From positions 1 to 58,100 of the forward strand of contig JAETSX010000043.1 in assembly GCA_021769425.1 (NCBI GenBank): DNA of 58,100 nt, given 5' to 3'. Positions 1-9,353 of the stretch are shown here, piece after piece. Numbering within the stretch: position 1 is the first letter of the stretch; each line of letters begins with the position of its first letter. A model generated the notes under the pieces. The model did no database searches and had not been told where the DNA came from. It saw nothing but the letters and a program-made list of their open reading frames with translations. The position numbers and the translations under genes were made by a program. The stretch comes from Eubacterium sp. GTDB lineage: Bacteria > Bacillota > Clostridia > Lachnospirales > Lachnospiraceae.

Positions 1-829
1 TATCGGTGTTTAATTGACTAAGTGCTCCCGTTATTGTGCCGTCTGCCAACCCAGAAATATCATTTTCCCCGCATAATTTCCACAGGAATCTTAAATTTTT
101 TATCCCTGTGGAAAAACCATTGAGTATATCCTTGAGTTTCGCCCCGCTAAAAATTTTTCCGATAGCCGTCCATCCTGTAGGGTTTAAATCGTCCCCGCTG
201 GTAAATGATACTGTGGTATCTTTCAAATTCCCATCTGTCCGGAGATATTCTTTCCAAGCATACCATTCCCCGTTTGTAAATAACCGTTCAAGCGTTCTTA
301 TTTTCTCTGCTTCCCATACAATGGCTCTCTGGCTTCTTATCGTGCTATTGTCCAGCACAACATCCGTTTTTAATAAAAACCAGTACGCATTGTTGGATTC
401 ATACGGCAGTGTTCCGCTTACAATAGTCGACTGACACCAGCATATACTGCTGCTCTTCGGCAGTCCTCCATCACCCAGAATATCAATGTTTTTCGCAAAA
501 GTGCCGATCCCCAGTTTACTTTGCTTCGTTCCGATTGCTTCCGTTAAAGCCGTTACAACGTCATCATTCTTTTGCAGCGCATCTGCAACCTCTTCCAATG
601 TATCCAGCTTTTCCGGCGCGCTTCCCACCAATTCACTGACCTTTGTGTCAGTGTATTGTGTTAATTCTTCTTGTAACTGAGACAGATTGCTTTGAAGCGC
701 TACCGTCTTTTCCGCCAATGCTTTCAGGCTTTCATCTATCAGATCCATTGTCTGGTTAAACTGCCCGATATCATAAAAATCATCTTCGTCCGGTTTTTTT
801 AATTTATACGTTTCCGTTTCAGTTGCCAT
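1..829 (-). CDS. Phage tail fibre protein, partial (3' end off window)
   Basis: An open frame begins with ATG at 829 and stays open to base 1, giving about 276 residues without a stop. It starts MATETETYKLKKPDEDDFYD, a common opening for fibre proteins next to the baseplate of PBSX-like phages. A later stretch, EKLDTLEEVADALQ, followed by a G-T-K-Q-S-K motif, is typical of fibre shafts. The start overlaps the end of the upstream YmfQ-like gene by 11 bases, so the two are co-translated. The position corresponds to xkdV of PBSX. Fibres bind the host surface; the receptor-binding C-terminus is outside the window, so specificity cannot be judged. Confidence 0.8.
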   Translation of the reverse strand, partial: MATETETYKLKKPDEDDFYDIGQFNQTMDLIDESLKALAEKTVALQSNLSQLQEELTQYTDTKVSELVGSAPEKLDTLEEVADALQKNDDVVTALTEAIGTKQSKLGIGTFAKNIDILGDGGLPKSSSICWCQSTIVSGTLPYESNNAYWFLLKTDVVLDNSTIRSQRAIVWEAEKIRTLERLFTNGEWYAWKEYLRTDGNLKDTTVSFTSGDDLNPTGWTAIGKIFSGAKLKDILNGFSTGIKNLRFLWKLCGENDISGLADGTITGALSQLNTD

Positions 830-1376
830 GATTTAACACCTCATTCCTCACTTCTTTTTGCGTATATGCCGCAAGCTGTCTGTGCGTAAATTTGCTCAAT
901 GTTTTATGCTGATTGTAAAGTAACGATAAATCAATCCATATATTCGCCGGAATGACCTCTTGCAGCATTTCTTCCACCATGCCGTAATTCTTCTTGTTGG
1001 TAAGGGCTACCCGCACTTTCACTTTACTCTCTAAATGCAGGATTTCCAACTGGTATCCGTCTTTCCCACAGAGGTTTTCCAGCCTCTTTCTTAAGACAGA
1101 GGCTGTGTACGGGATTGTGTTATTCCAACGAGACAGAACGCGGAATTTACGGTTTTCCAGCGTGTCATTGTCCAACGCGGTGACTTCCAGCATGGTTTCA
1201 AATTTCCGGATTCCTTCTTCGTCCGCCGTTGTAATAAACTGATTATTTTTCAGTCGCTCCACAGTCTCCGCCAACTTTTTTATTTCTGGCTGCTGTGCTT
1301 TTAATGTCTTTTCCAGTTCTTTATACTCCTTCAAATATTCCGGAATGTAATCCATTAAGTCTATTTCCCGATTCAT
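819..1376 (-). CDS. xkdU: Baseplate/tail protein, YmfQ (DUF2313) family, XkdU-like
   Basis: This 185-residue protein begins MNREIDLMDYIPEYLKEY and contains a helical N-terminal half with a compact C-terminal domain (LEILHLESKVKVRVAL). The layout matches the YmfQ/DUF2313 family that links baseplate J protein to the tail fibre in Mu-like and PBSX-like contractile tails. The start overlaps the stop of the J-like gene by 4 bases and the end overlaps the fibre gene. The family call rests on overall pattern and strict gene order; no catalytic motif is expected. Confidence 0.8.
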   Translation of the reverse strand: MNREIDLMDYIPEYLKEYKELEKTLKAQQPEIKKLAETVERLKNNQFITTADEEGIRKFETMLEVTALDNDTLENRKFRVLSRWNNTIPYTASVLRKRLENLCGKDGYQLEILHLESKVKVRVALTNKKNYGMVEEMLQEVIPANIWIDLSLLYNQHKTLSKFTHRQLAAYTQKEVRNEVLNHGN

Positions 1377-2434
1377 GATGTGACGCCCCCTGACACCGGA
1401 ATTTTGGCCGAATCTAAAATAATATTTTCTGCTTTCCCATTCAACGCGACAAGGGACAGGTCAATGATTCCGTCTATGGACATCAGTCTTGCCTCTATCT
1501 GCGCCAGCCTGACGGCCAGGGATTCCTGCCCTTCCCATTGCCCCCGCAGGGAAGCCAGATAATTTTCCACGGCATTTTCTAACTGGGAATGCAGCTCTTC
1601 GAAATTGTAACCTGTATCATAAATAGCCTGGACTGTAACTGTAACTGGAAATTCCTGAGGCGTATCTACCGTAACTACATGGCCGATCGGCGCAAGCCCG
1701 TCTCCTTCCCCATCCTGCATGGGATCTATCTCCTGCTGCACCTTTTCTAAAAGGGCGCTATCCGCTTTCCGGAAATTTGCGTCCAGAATGGTTAACTTCA
1801 CTGTTCCCGGACCATTCCATACCGGCGTCACTTTCACTGCCCCTACACCTGGAATTTCATGGGTTTTCTTCATATAATCTTTTTTATTGCCGCCAAATTC
1901 CTGGGAATGGAAGGAATCAAAATACCGTTTCCGTAAACTTTCCGTGTCTTCCTCTTCCTCCCCAGGTATCAGCAATTCCGTCAAATCGGCTGTTTCCAGT
2001 CCTGGGATATAATTTATTGGGATTATCCGCCCGAAAATGCTGTTTCCCACGATTCCTTCCGTTTCGCATTGCAGCCGGTACATGGCGTCAGAAACTTTTT
2101 CAATTACAGCATAATTCAACTCTTCGCAGCTGAAACGCGTGCCTGGCTCCAGTTCCAGAGTGGGCGGCGTGAATTCCCCTTTTAAAATGGCATGGGTGGC
2201 TTCTTTGGGTGTTATCCCCCTCTCTGCCGCACGCCTTAACAAAAACTCCCTGGAAGCCTTGTCTGCAAAAGTCTCTTTCAGTATCACATCCAGTTCTATG
2301 TACATAATCTGAAGCTCTATTGCCGCGGGAGCCAATGCATCATAAATAATGGAGCCTTCCCGCTTGTCCATGTCATCCGGAACCCGCTCTAACATCCGTT
2401 CCAATATTTCTTCATAAGTGACCTCTTCATACAT
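1373..2434 (-). CDS. xkdT: Baseplate J-like protein (XkdT)
   Basis: The 353-residue product begins MYEEVTYEEILERMLERVPD and carries the hallmarks of the baseplate_J family: an early segment DKREGSIIYDALAPAAIEL, then a middle region with GTVKLTILD and a C-terminal TVTVQAIYDTGYNFEEL segment. J-like proteins form the wedge of the contractile-tail baseplate. It abuts the upstream XkdS gene (shared base 2434) and overlaps the downstream YmfQ gene. Length is normal for the family. Confidence 0.9.
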   Translation of the reverse strand: MYEEVTYEEILERMLERVPDDMDKREGSIIYDALAPAAIELQIMYIELDVILKETFADKASREFLLRRAAERGITPKEATHAILKGEFTPPTLELEPGTRFSCEELNYAVIEKVSDAMYRLQCETEGIVGNSIFGRIIPINYIPGLETADLTELLIPGEEEEDTESLRKRYFDSFHSQEFGGNKKDYMKKTHEIPGVGAVKVTPVWNGPGTVKLTILDANFRKADSALLEKVQQEIDPMQDGEGDGLAPIGHVVTVDTPQEFPVTVTVQAIYDTGYNFEELHSQLENAVENYLASLRGQWEGQESLAVRLAQIEARLMSIDGIIDLSLVALNGKAENIILDSAKIPVSGGVTS

Positions 2435-2853
2435 TAAATTTCCACCTCTTTTTCCGCCTGCAAATCCCCAAACACGGTATGGACCGTAAAGCTGGCTTTT
2501 ACCGTGCCTCCATGCACCTCAAATTCAAATTCATCCACTTCCTCTATCCGGTCATCCTGAAGCAAGGCTTCCGTTATCCTGCGTTCCAGTTCCGGGCAAA
2601 CATAGCTGATTGGCTCTCCGAACAAATCCAGAAGCTCCACTCCGTAATCCCAGGAGTAAATTAGGTACTGATACCGTTCTGTATTCAACATTTTAAACAC
2701 GGCCTGTTTTACGGCTTCCAGACCATCTACCTTCCCCCGCACCCGAAGCCCTTTCTGATCCATCCTGTAGTTTTTACTGGGCTCTTCTTCTATTTCAAAA
2801 TCATCTTCAAATAATTCCGCTCCTTCCGGCAGCATTCCATCACCTGATTTCAT
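2434..2853 (-). CDS. xkdS: Baseplate wedge protein, DUF2634 family (XkdS)
   Basis: A 139-residue protein with the DUF2634 pattern: an acidic N-terminus, then DGLEAVKQAVFKMLNTERYQ, YSWDYGVELLDLFG and a C-terminal beta segment ending in VEI. The family is gp25-like and is placed in the baseplate wedge. It sits between the DUF2577 gene and the J-like gene exactly as xkdS does in PBSX. Confidence 0.85.
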   Translation of the reverse strand: MKSGDGMLPEGAELFEDDFEIEEEPSKNYRMDQKGLRVRGKVDGLEAVKQAVFKMLNTERYQYLIYSWDYGVELLDLFGEPISYVCPELERRITEALLQDDRIEEVDEFEFEVHGGTVKASFTVHTVFGDLQAEKEVEI

Positions 2854-2872
2854 GTAAAATATTTTTTCTGTG

Positions 2873-3337
2873 TTATCCCATTATTCTGTCCAGTACAAAG
2901 TATTTCTGCCCGCCCTGCTGCCGTAACAAAAGCACTTTTTCCCCAGCCTGCAGTCCGTTTTTCACTGTAACTTCCTGCAGGCCGGAAACACGGTGGGAAT
3001 GGCTGCCTGCAGATTCACCAGTATTTCCCATAAATGTATGGGTATGGGGGTAATCCTTGTCCCATTCCGTCCTTCCCTGGAATGTATGACTGTGAGCGGA
3101 TTCCGCGGGCTCTGTCTCCATGCTTGCTTCCAGTTTCATTGTATAATCCGTCACATTCCTAGACAGAAGCAATTGTGCCTCTCCAAGCTCCATCTTCTGT
3201 TCCACATTGATTTTTAATGGGGACGCGCTTGTAACAATCCCAAAGCACAGATTCACCGGCTTTTGGGCTTCCACTGCTTCTACCGCCGCTTTTTTAATTA
3301 TTTTTAACAATCCCGCTGCGTCAGGCAACGAACTCAC
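2873..3337 (-). CDS. xkdR: Tail spike-like protein, DUF2577 family (XkdR), with three HxH motifs
   Basis: This 154-residue protein opens with an OB-like region (VNLCFGIVTSASPLKINVEQ) and ends with a beta segment (GEKVLLLRQQGGQKYFVLDR). Between them are three His-x-His motifs: AHSHTF, PHTHTF and GSHSHRV. HxH motifs at the tips of contractile-tail spikes such as P2 gpV bind iron, so a metal-binding spike role is inferred. It overlaps the 3' end of the XkdQ gene by 17 bases. The order XkdQ-XkdR-XkdS supports the family call; the spike function is an inference from the motifs. Confidence 0.75.
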   Translation of the reverse strand: MSSLPDAAGLLKIIKKAAVEAVEAQKPVNLCFGIVTSASPLKINVEQKMELGEAQLLLSRNVTDYTMKLEASMETEPAESAHSHTFQGRTEWDKDYPHTHTFMGNTGESAGSHSHRVSGLQEVTVKNGLQAGEKVLLLRQQGGQKYFVLDRIMG

Positions 3338-4319
3338 CCCCTCTTAGCGTCAGATCCATCCAGTGTTCCTGACCTTTGTAAATATGCCTGCATTTTTCCA
3401 CCAGCATAAAATTGTTCAACTTCTTATCTCCAAGGCTCAGCCTGACGGCAACCAGACTTCCTGCCCTTACCCGGTTATCCCCTATGGCATTGGTGATTTT
3501 CAGGTTCCTGGTTTTCTGGTTATAGAGCTTTAAAAGCGCATCCGCCTTGGCTTTCCCGTTTTCCCCTTCCTGCAGCGTGTCAAAATACTGCAGGACGCCC
3601 CATCGGTTCATGTTTGAACTGTCCTGGGCAATATAGATTTCTCTTTTTCCAGTTTCCTCGTTGTCATATGCCAGCTTGATTTTGTTATAAGTATCATCAT
3701 CTATGCTGGATGTGTAATCAAAGTTTTCCCCGGTTTCCGCATCTATCAGCAGATACTTCCCTTTCTTTTTAACGTACATATCTGATATATTTTTCAAAGT
3801 CAATTTGCCAAAATCATCATACAGGACAAACATTTCTTTTTTGTTCTGCATGGTTAAATCCAGAGCATTTTCTATCATCTCAAATAGGGAAGTATTGTCC
3901 TCTACCCGGGAAGGTATTACATATTCCGTGTTTTTCAGGGCGCCCACGGAGAGGCGGTAATCATCCGCAATCATTTTCACCACCTGGTCTGCAGTCTTAT
4001 TCTCATAAACCCTGGTATCTTTATTGTTTAAATACCGAAGCTGGTCATAGGCTGTTACAGTGATTTCCTGCACTTTTCCTTCCTTCTTGGAGCGCTGCTG
4101 TTTGAATACAAATCCAAAAAAGATTTTCGCCCCGTTCACTTTCAGGCGCACGGGGCACCCTTCGGAAAAACTCAGCTTTTTATCCTCAAGTACTTTAAAT
4201 GTGAGTTTTCCAGGGGTGCCCCTGCGTTCCGTAGACCACTCAATTCCTTCTTCCACTGCCGGCTGGAACAATTTTGTCCCTTTTTCGTTTCCAATCAGAA
4301 GCTCTACATTTACTTTCAT
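3321..4319 (-). CDS. xkdQ: Tail hub/late control D-like protein (XkdQ)
   Basis: The 332-residue product starts MKVNVELLIGNEKGTKLFQP, has the hub-like segment PVRLKVNGAKIFFGFVFKQQ and a DQLRYLNNKDTRVYENKTAD stretch typical of XkdQ/gpD hub proteins. The hub trimer joins the tail tube to the spike. The C-terminus (GSLVAVRLSLGDKKLNNFML) is the usual end domain. It lies between the LysM protein and the DUF2577 protein, as in PBSX. Confidence 0.85.
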   Translation of the reverse strand: MKVNVELLIGNEKGTKLFQPAVEEGIEWSTERRGTPGKLTFKVLEDKKLSFSEGCPVRLKVNGAKIFFGFVFKQQRSKKEGKVQEITVTAYDQLRYLNNKDTRVYENKTADQVVKMIADDYRLSVGALKNTEYVIPSRVEDNTSLFEMIENALDLTMQNKKEMFVLYDDFGKLTLKNISDMYVKKKGKYLLIDAETGENFDYTSSIDDDTYNKIKLAYDNEETGKREIYIAQDSSNMNRWGVLQYFDTLQEGENGKAKADALLKLYNQKTRNLKITNAIGDNRVRAGSLVAVRLSLGDKKLNNFMLVEKCRHIYKGQEHWMDLTLRGGEFVA

Positions 4320-4328
4320 TTTTCCTCC

Positions 4329-5030
4329 CTATATTAGCGGGATGGTCAGCACCTGCCCGGGATAAATCAGGTTGGGGTTCCCGCCAATCACAGACTGGTT
4401 CGCATTGTATATGACGGTGTAAAGAGAACCGTCTCCGTAGAAATGCTTTGCAATTTTCCACAGGCAATCACCTTTCACAACGGTATAGTTTTGTGGGGAA
4501 GCAGGCGCCGGAGAATTTTCCGTTTCCCGGGGCGGCATCTCTTCCTTTACTTTCTTTTTCTTGGTTTTCTTCGCGTTCTTGGTCATTTTCAATGTTTTTG
4601 TCCCGAAGCTCCGATATTGTTTCAGTTTGATTTTTACCTTTACGTCAAATCCTTCCCCGGCATCTTCCACAATCGTGTAATCTTCCATGGAGACTTTCAT
4701 ATTTGTCCGGAACAGCATTTTTCCGCTGGGCAGATACCGGGAAACTATAAACTGGAACGGCTTCCGTTTGGTTTTCAGCTTTTCGAAATAATTCAGGTAA
4801 TACCCTGGCCGCTTGAATTTTGACTTATAGACGGCAAATGGATATTTCGCCTGTGGAAGCAGGCACTCAAATTCAACGTCTGACAGTTCCGCTTTTTTCA
4901 GCAGGTTCACCTGCTGCCCGTTTATTAAAGTCACTGTTTTATTCGCATTATTAATCTGTATCTGCAGTTTCTCCGGTGGAACCGGCAGCAGGCATTTTTT
5001 CAGATAGAAATCATATCTGTTTTTCGCCAT
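4329..5030 (-). CDS. xkdP: LysM-containing tail protein (XkdP)
   Basis: This 233-residue protein ends with one LysM domain at about residues 180-233 ([18 protein letters not shown] through [10 protein letters not shown]). The N-terminal half is a structural domain with many aromatic and basic residues, and a lysine-rich hinge ([12 protein letters not shown]) joins the two. LysM domains bind peptidoglycan or act as assembly modules near the tail tip. It starts directly at the stop of the tape measure gene. Confidence 0.88.
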   Translation of the reverse strand: MAKNRYDFYLKKCLLPVPPEKLQIQINNANKTVTLINGQQVNLLKKAELSDVEFECLLPQAKYPFAVYKSKFKRPGYYLNYFEKLKTKRKPFQFIVSRYLPSGKMLFRTNMKVSMEDYTIVEDAGEGFDVKVKIKLKQYRSFGTKTLKMTKNAKKTKKKKVKEEMPPRETENSPAPASPQNYTVVKGDCLWKIAKHFYGDGSLYTVIYNANQSVIGGNPNLIYPGQVLTIPLI

Positions 5031-8000
5031 TAGTGCACCCCCTCTGTAATGATTCTCGCCGCTTCTTCCACTGCATCCGTAAGGCCGGACACAAAGCCGT
5101 CCAGGTCATTCGCACCGTTCACGGTATTTTTCATTCCTGACTGGTCTATGGTGATGCTTGCGGTTGTAAACCGGTTTACGGTTTCCTGCTCTGCAATGTC
5201 GCGCAAATATTTCAGATCTTCTTCCGTAATGTCCAGGGAATCCTTGATATCCCCTGTGTTTCCGGCTATGTCGTTTAAATCTCCGGCTGCTGCGCTGTTG
5301 TCTAGGCCGGAAGCCACTTTATTTCCAAGCCCTGCGCTATTATCATATTCCATCCCCTGGTCATTACCGAAGCCGTCTGTCAGACCTTCCATCAACCCTG
5401 AGATTTTTTCTGCTACTCCGTCTCCCCATTCTGCGCCCTCCTCAAACGCCTGGGATGCCCAACCTTCCTGAAAAGTTTCAAAAGTGGACATTCCTTCATC
5501 AAATGCGGCTCCAATGTCCTGATAGTCCCCTTTGTTTTCCGCCGCTTCGGCAGCTTTTGCAGCATAGTCTTCTGCTGCAGATGTAATGCCGGAATAATCG
5601 AATTCCACGAAGGGCAGTTTGTTCAATTCTGCGCAGATGCCACCAATCACTGTCAATGCAGTTGAGAGAAGGCTGTAGAACCAGGACTGTATAGAACTTA
5701 TTGCATTCTGAAAGGCTGTTACCATATTGTGGCAAAGCGCCACAAGCGCATTCCAAATGCCTAACGCTATGTTAGCAACTGTAAAGAATAAATTTTTAAA
5801 AAATGCAATCACAACATTAATTCCGCCTGTGATGATGCCAAATCCAGTGTTCGCTATGCCTGTCATCTTAGCAATTGCGTTGCAGACTGCGAAAATAGCC
5901 GCTATCAGCGCAATAATCGCTAAAACTATTAGCATAATTGGATTCGCATTCATTACTGCGTTTAATATGGCTTCTTTTACCGCCATAATTTCTGTAGCTG
6001 CCGCGCATAGCAACTGCCACCCATAATATACCGCAAGGGCTGCTGCAACCCCATACACAATCGGGCCAATCCAAGACCAGTTTTCCGCTATCATGTCTGC
6101 GCCGGCCACCAACAAGCCAACAACCTGCAATGCAATGGCCGCAACCAGCGAAAACGCTTGAATCATGCCATTGGCAAAGCCCCACAACGCCTGACTATTG
6201 GCAAGTTGTTCCAGAATCGGGTTCGCAATCCCTACCAACATGGACAATGCGCCTGCCGCATTGTTAACAACCTCCTGAAACGCCTGGCTATTGGCAATGT
6301 CGTTCAGATTGTCCAGAAGGGGCTGTAATGCCACCATGGCGGTATTCTGCAGAGAGGTCCCTATCTGTTCAAAGGTCATAGGCATACTTTCAAATTTCGC
6401 ATTGGTTTCGTCCGCCGCCGCAAACATGGCGGCTTTTACGATATCGGCCGTGATTTCCCCTTCAGCCGCCATATCCTTCAGTTGACCTTTAGGCACCTCC
6501 ATATAATCCGCAATGGCCTGTATGATGTTCGGGGCCTGCTCTAAAATGCTGTTGTACTCTTCGCCCCGCAGAATGCCGGAGCCCATGGCCTGGGTTAGCT
6601 GCAGCATGGCCGCCTCTATGCCGGCCGCTTCCGTCCCGGCAATTGTAAATTGCTTATTCACCTGTTCCATGAAAGCAATGATTTCCTCTGAATTGCTGAA
6701 AGCATCCCCCGCCATAAGTCCCAGCTTGGAAACAGCGTCCGCCGTTGCTTGGTATGCGCCCCTTGACCGTTCTGCGGACAGAAATATCATGTCCTGCAAT
6801 TCCTGTGTAGTCTGCAGCCCGTCATTCATCATATTTAAACGGGCAGTGGTGGATGTCATCTGGTCTGACAGGCTGACAGCCGCCGCCAGGGTATGCATAG
6901 TGGCATAGGCGGCAACTGCGCCTTTTATCATCTGCACCAGGCCGTTTGCCTGGCTTGCGCCTTGCAATATTTCTTGGTTAAACCGCCCTTGCTCGTCTAC
7001 ATTGTCCCGGATGTACCTCTCGGTATTGCCTACGGTCTGAGACAGCCTCAGATATGCCGCGTTTGCAGCGGAAACGTCCATATCATCCATGGCGCGGTTC
7101 AGGCTTTCCTGCTGCTGCGTCAATTGGTCTAACAGGCCCCTCATTTGCTCCAGCCCTGCATTTGCCTGGCCTGTCCCAAAATTCACCGGATTGTTCCCTA
7201 TCTGCTGGATGCGTTCCCGCAGCCAGTTGATTCTTGTGGCCATATGATTTAAATCCTGGAATGCCTGGGGCGGGAAAATATTGGTGCTATATGCCTGCCT
7301 GGCAATGGAATTCTGTGTATTGCTCAACTGTTCCACCATACGGCTGGCGCTTGCGATTTCCTGCCGGAACCGGTCTGCGCCGCTCCCCACAAACACGTCC
7401 AGGGGCTCTCCCTGCCAGTGGACAGGGATTTCCACCGGCTCCACGGGCGGGGCGTGAGAAAAGGAATCCCTTACCATCCGCTCTGTATTGCTGACGCTCT
7501 GGGAAAGCTGCAGGTAGGCCGCGTTTATTTCCCCAATGTCCATCCCCTGCATGGCCTGGTTCAGATTTTCCTGCAGCCACAGCAATTCATCCATATTCGC
7601 CCGTAATCGTTCCTGCTGGGCATTGGCCCGATCCGTCCCCATATTCAGCGGATTGCTTTCCACCTGGCGGATCTGCTCCATTAACCCCTGCATACGGTTT
7701 TCTATGTTCTGGATATCATAAGACGCCTGCGGGGGAAGGATTTCGGTTTCATTCGCCTGCTGAGTAAGCCTGCTTTGGCTTTCCCCCATACGCTCCATCA
7801 TGCGGTTCACTTCCGCTGCTTCCTGTTCAAAGCGTTGCATCCCAGTTCCATGGAACACTTCTAACCCTTCAAAAGAACTCCATCCCGCAGGGGCTGGCTC
7901 CGCAGTGCGTTCCGCCACAGGATTTCTGGCCGCAGCCCCATCCATGGCCTGGTTGAATTCCTGCACCGCCATGGTGGCCTGGTTTATTGCATCCCTGGCC

Positions 8001-8152
8001 CCTTCCATCGATGACATATCAATGTCTGCACTCACGGCCTGCTGCATATCGTACATGGACGTAATGGCCAGGTTGACCGCCCCCATCACTTCATACAGGA
8101 CGCCTGTAAAATTGTCCTGCAGCTGAATTCCTGTCTGAAGCACCTGCCTCAC
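5030..8152 (-). CDS. xkdO: Tail tape measure protein (XkdO-like)
   Basis: A 1040-residue protein, long and helical, in the tape measure position. Residues about 88-232 and 240-388 are a visible tandem duplication: both contain a (D/E)VFxGxGxxRF core, an (I/E)xPPQA motif, a NP(L/V)N(M/F)GT motif and AAYL(Q/R)LSQ. The middle has the TMP domain ([31 protein letters not shown]), then hydrophobic segments around residues 660-820 that fit the pore-forming part. A GTG at 8152 overlaps the stop of the frameshifted chaperone; GTG at 8143 is an alternative start. Its length sets the tail length. Confidence 0.9.
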   Translation of the reverse strand: MRQVLQTGIQLQDNFTGVLYEVMGAVNLAITSMYDMQQAVSADIDMSSMEGARDAINQATMAVQEFNQAMDGAAARNPVAERTAEPAPAGWSSFEGLEVFHGTGMQRFEQEAAEVNRMMERMGESQSRLTQQANETEILPPQASYDIQNIENRMQGLMEQIRQVESNPLNMGTDRANAQQERLRANMDELLWLQENLNQAMQGMDIGEINAAYLQLSQSVSNTERMVRDSFSHAPPVEPVEIPVHWQGEPLDVFVGSGADRFRQEIASASRMVEQLSNTQNSIARQAYSTNIFPPQAFQDLNHMATRINWLRERIQQIGNNPVNFGTGQANAGLEQMRGLLDQLTQQQESLNRAMDDMDVSAANAAYLRLSQTVGNTERYIRDNVDEQGRFNQEILQGASQANGLVQMIKGAVAAYATMHTLAAAVSLSDQMTSTTARLNMMNDGLQTTQELQDMIFLSAERSRGAYQATADAVSKLGLMAGDAFSNSEEIIAFMEQVNKQFTIAGTEAAGIEAAMLQLTQAMGSGILRGEEYNSILEQAPNIIQAIADYMEVPKGQLKDMAAEGEITADIVKAAMFAAADETNAKFESMPMTFEQIGTSLQNTAMVALQPLLDNLNDIANSQAFQEVVNNAAGALSMLVGIANPILEQLANSQALWGFANGMIQAFSLVAAIALQVVGLLVAGADMIAENWSWIGPIVYGVAAALAVYYGWQLLCAAATEIMAVKEAILNAVMNANPIMLIVLAIIALIAAIFAVCNAIAKMTGIANTGFGIITGGINVVIAFFKNLFFTVANIALGIWNALVALCHNMVTAFQNAISSIQSWFYSLLSTALTVIGGICAELNKLPFVEFDYSGITSAAEDYAAKAAEAAENKGDYQDIGAAFDEGMSTFETFQEGWASQAFEEGAEWGDGVAEKISGLMEGLTDGFGNDQGMEYDNSAGLGNKVASGLDNSAAAGDLNDIAGNTGDIKDSLDITEEDLKYLRDIAEQETVNRFTTASITIDQSGMKNTVNGANDLDGFVSGLTDAVEEAARIITEGVH

Positions 8153-8771
8153 CTTCCTTTTGCGTTCATTTTCGCCTTTAATTTTTTTCTTTCTTTTTTG
8201 TCAGCTTCTATCTTCATCTTAATTGAAGCTATGACAAAGGCTTTTTCCCGCTCTTCCATATTCAGGAATACAGAGGGCAGGATATGCAGTTTCAAAAGAG
8301 CGTAGTAAGCATAATTTGCCTCCCAGTCCCCGCCCTCTATCAGTTTTTTGCTTCTTCCACCTTATCTTCGAAAGACGCGTTAAATCCCTGGAATTTCTGC
8401 ACAAAATCACAAAGCCGGTTGTACTCCCCCGGATCATCCACCATTTCCAGCAGAAGTTCCTCCGGCCGTTTCACCCCGTAAGAATCTTGAAGCTCCGCAT
8501 TGTCCAAATCCGGATAAACCACGGAAGCAGCCACCATTTTTTTGACGTATTCGGAAGATTTCAGCTTCGGCCGGAACACATTGGGCTTTCCGGTCACCTG
8601 CACGTCAATGGTGCACTTTTCCCGGATTTCCTCATTTTCCGCGGAAGTGATATGACGAAACTCCCATTCCAGTGGTTTTCCATTTTCATCACAGAGGGAT
8701 TCCGTGGGCGCATACCGCTCATTTGCCTTTTCTTTTTTGTTTGCCTTCATAAATCTTGAAAATTCTGACAT
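8149..8771 (-). CDS. xkdN: Tail assembly chaperone, long frameshift product (XkdN-like, G-T type)
   Basis: The zero frame (8340-8771, 143 residues, MSEFSRFMKANKKEKANERY start) ends EEAKN-stop. At that point the sequence reads GCA AAA AAC TGA, which contains the slippery heptamer A-AAA-AAC directly before the stop. A -1 shift continues into an open frame encoding LIEGGDWEANYAYYALLKLH and on to the TGA at 8149-8151, giving about 207 residues. The extension has the familiar pattern of the T part of G-T tail chaperones (EANYAYYAL, EREKAF). Both products are expected; the long one binds the tape measure, encoded directly downstream. Confidence 0.9.
8340..8771 (-). CDS. xkdN: Tail assembly chaperone, short product (XkdN)
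   Basis: The unshifted 143-residue product. It belongs to the XkdN tail assembly chaperone family by the central ITSAENEEIREKC and the LEMVDDPGEYNRLCDF segments and by its place between tail tube and tape measure genes. It is usually made in large excess over the frameshifted form in tailed phages; that ratio is family knowledge, not visible here. Confidence 0.85.
   Translation of the reverse strand: MSEFSRFMKANKKEKANERYAPTESLCDENGKPLEWEFRHITSAENEEIREKCTIDVQVTGKPNVFRPKLKSSEYVKKMVAASVVYPDLDNAELQDSYGVKRPEELLLEMVDDPGEYNRLCDFVQKFQGFNASFEDKVEEAKN
8343..8349 (-). promoter_or_regulatory. Programmed -1 frameshift slippery site A-AAA-AAC
   Basis: On the - strand the reading frame passes GCA AAA AAC TGA. 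The heptamer A AAA AAC fits the X XXY YYZ rule and sits immediately before the zero-frame stop; the -1 frame is open for about 64 codons and encodes a conserved-looking chaperone extension. Confidence 0.85.
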
Positions 8772-8853
8772 TGTTTCTTCCTCTCTTTCTTTTTCTGAAC
8801 AGAAACGGAAGAAGCCGATTGAAAGCCCCTTCCCTCTCCTATTTGTCTATTTT

Positions 8854-9336
8854 TTACTGTGTCCCTGCCAGGTCTTTAAACTTCTCAGGCATATCCCAGC
8901 TTTCAAAGGTTCCGGAAAGCTCCTCCTCCAAAAGCTCTTCTCCTGCCTGGAACTTCGCCAGAGTGAATTTTTCGCACAGGCAGCCATGCAGGTTGATGGT
9001 CTGCCGTCCTGCTGCACTGGTCTTATCCTCATTCGTCACCTGCATTTCAAAATATGGCATGGTTCCTTTCTTCTGGTATTCATCGGCCATTGCCCGGAAC
9101 GCGGACTGGTTGAAATGGGCCTTCCCTTTCCAGGTTCCCTTCGCGCCGGCCGCTTTATGCCCCATCCCCACTTTTCCGAGGATCGGCACATCCTTAATGA
9201 CCACTTCCCATTCGCTTTCAAATTCCGTCATGCTCATAAAGTTATAACGCTTGCCGCCAATGGTGATGTAGCATTCCGCCGCCCCACCGTAGACAGCGTC
9301 ATTTGCGTTCATAATCGCTGCTTTTGCTTCCGCCAT
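8854..9336 (-). CDS. xkdM: Tail tube protein (XkdM)
   Basis: This 160-residue protein begins MAEAKAAIMNANDAVYGGAA and has the tail-tube pattern ECYITIGGKRYNFMSMTEF, GKGKAHFNQSAF-like beta segments (GTWKGKAHFNQSAF) and a C-terminal EEELSGTFESWDMPEKF. The XkdM family forms the inner tube of PBSX-type contractile tails. It follows the sheath gene by 17 bases. Confidence 0.9.
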   Translation of the reverse strand: MAEAKAAIMNANDAVYGGAAECYITIGGKRYNFMSMTEFESEWEVVIKDVPILGKVGMGHKAAGAKGTWKGKAHFNQSAFRAMADEYQKKGTMPYFEMQVTNEDKTSAAGRQTINLHGCLCEKFTLAKFQAGEELLEEELSGTFESWDMPEKFKDLAGTQ

Positions 9337-9353
9337 GGTTTATCCTCTCCTTC

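Noticed and set aside
8219-8437. Separate 72-codon - strand frame at the end of the tail chaperone
   Set aside because: The -1 frameshift extension explains the region better; this frame lacks a start signal and conserved pattern.
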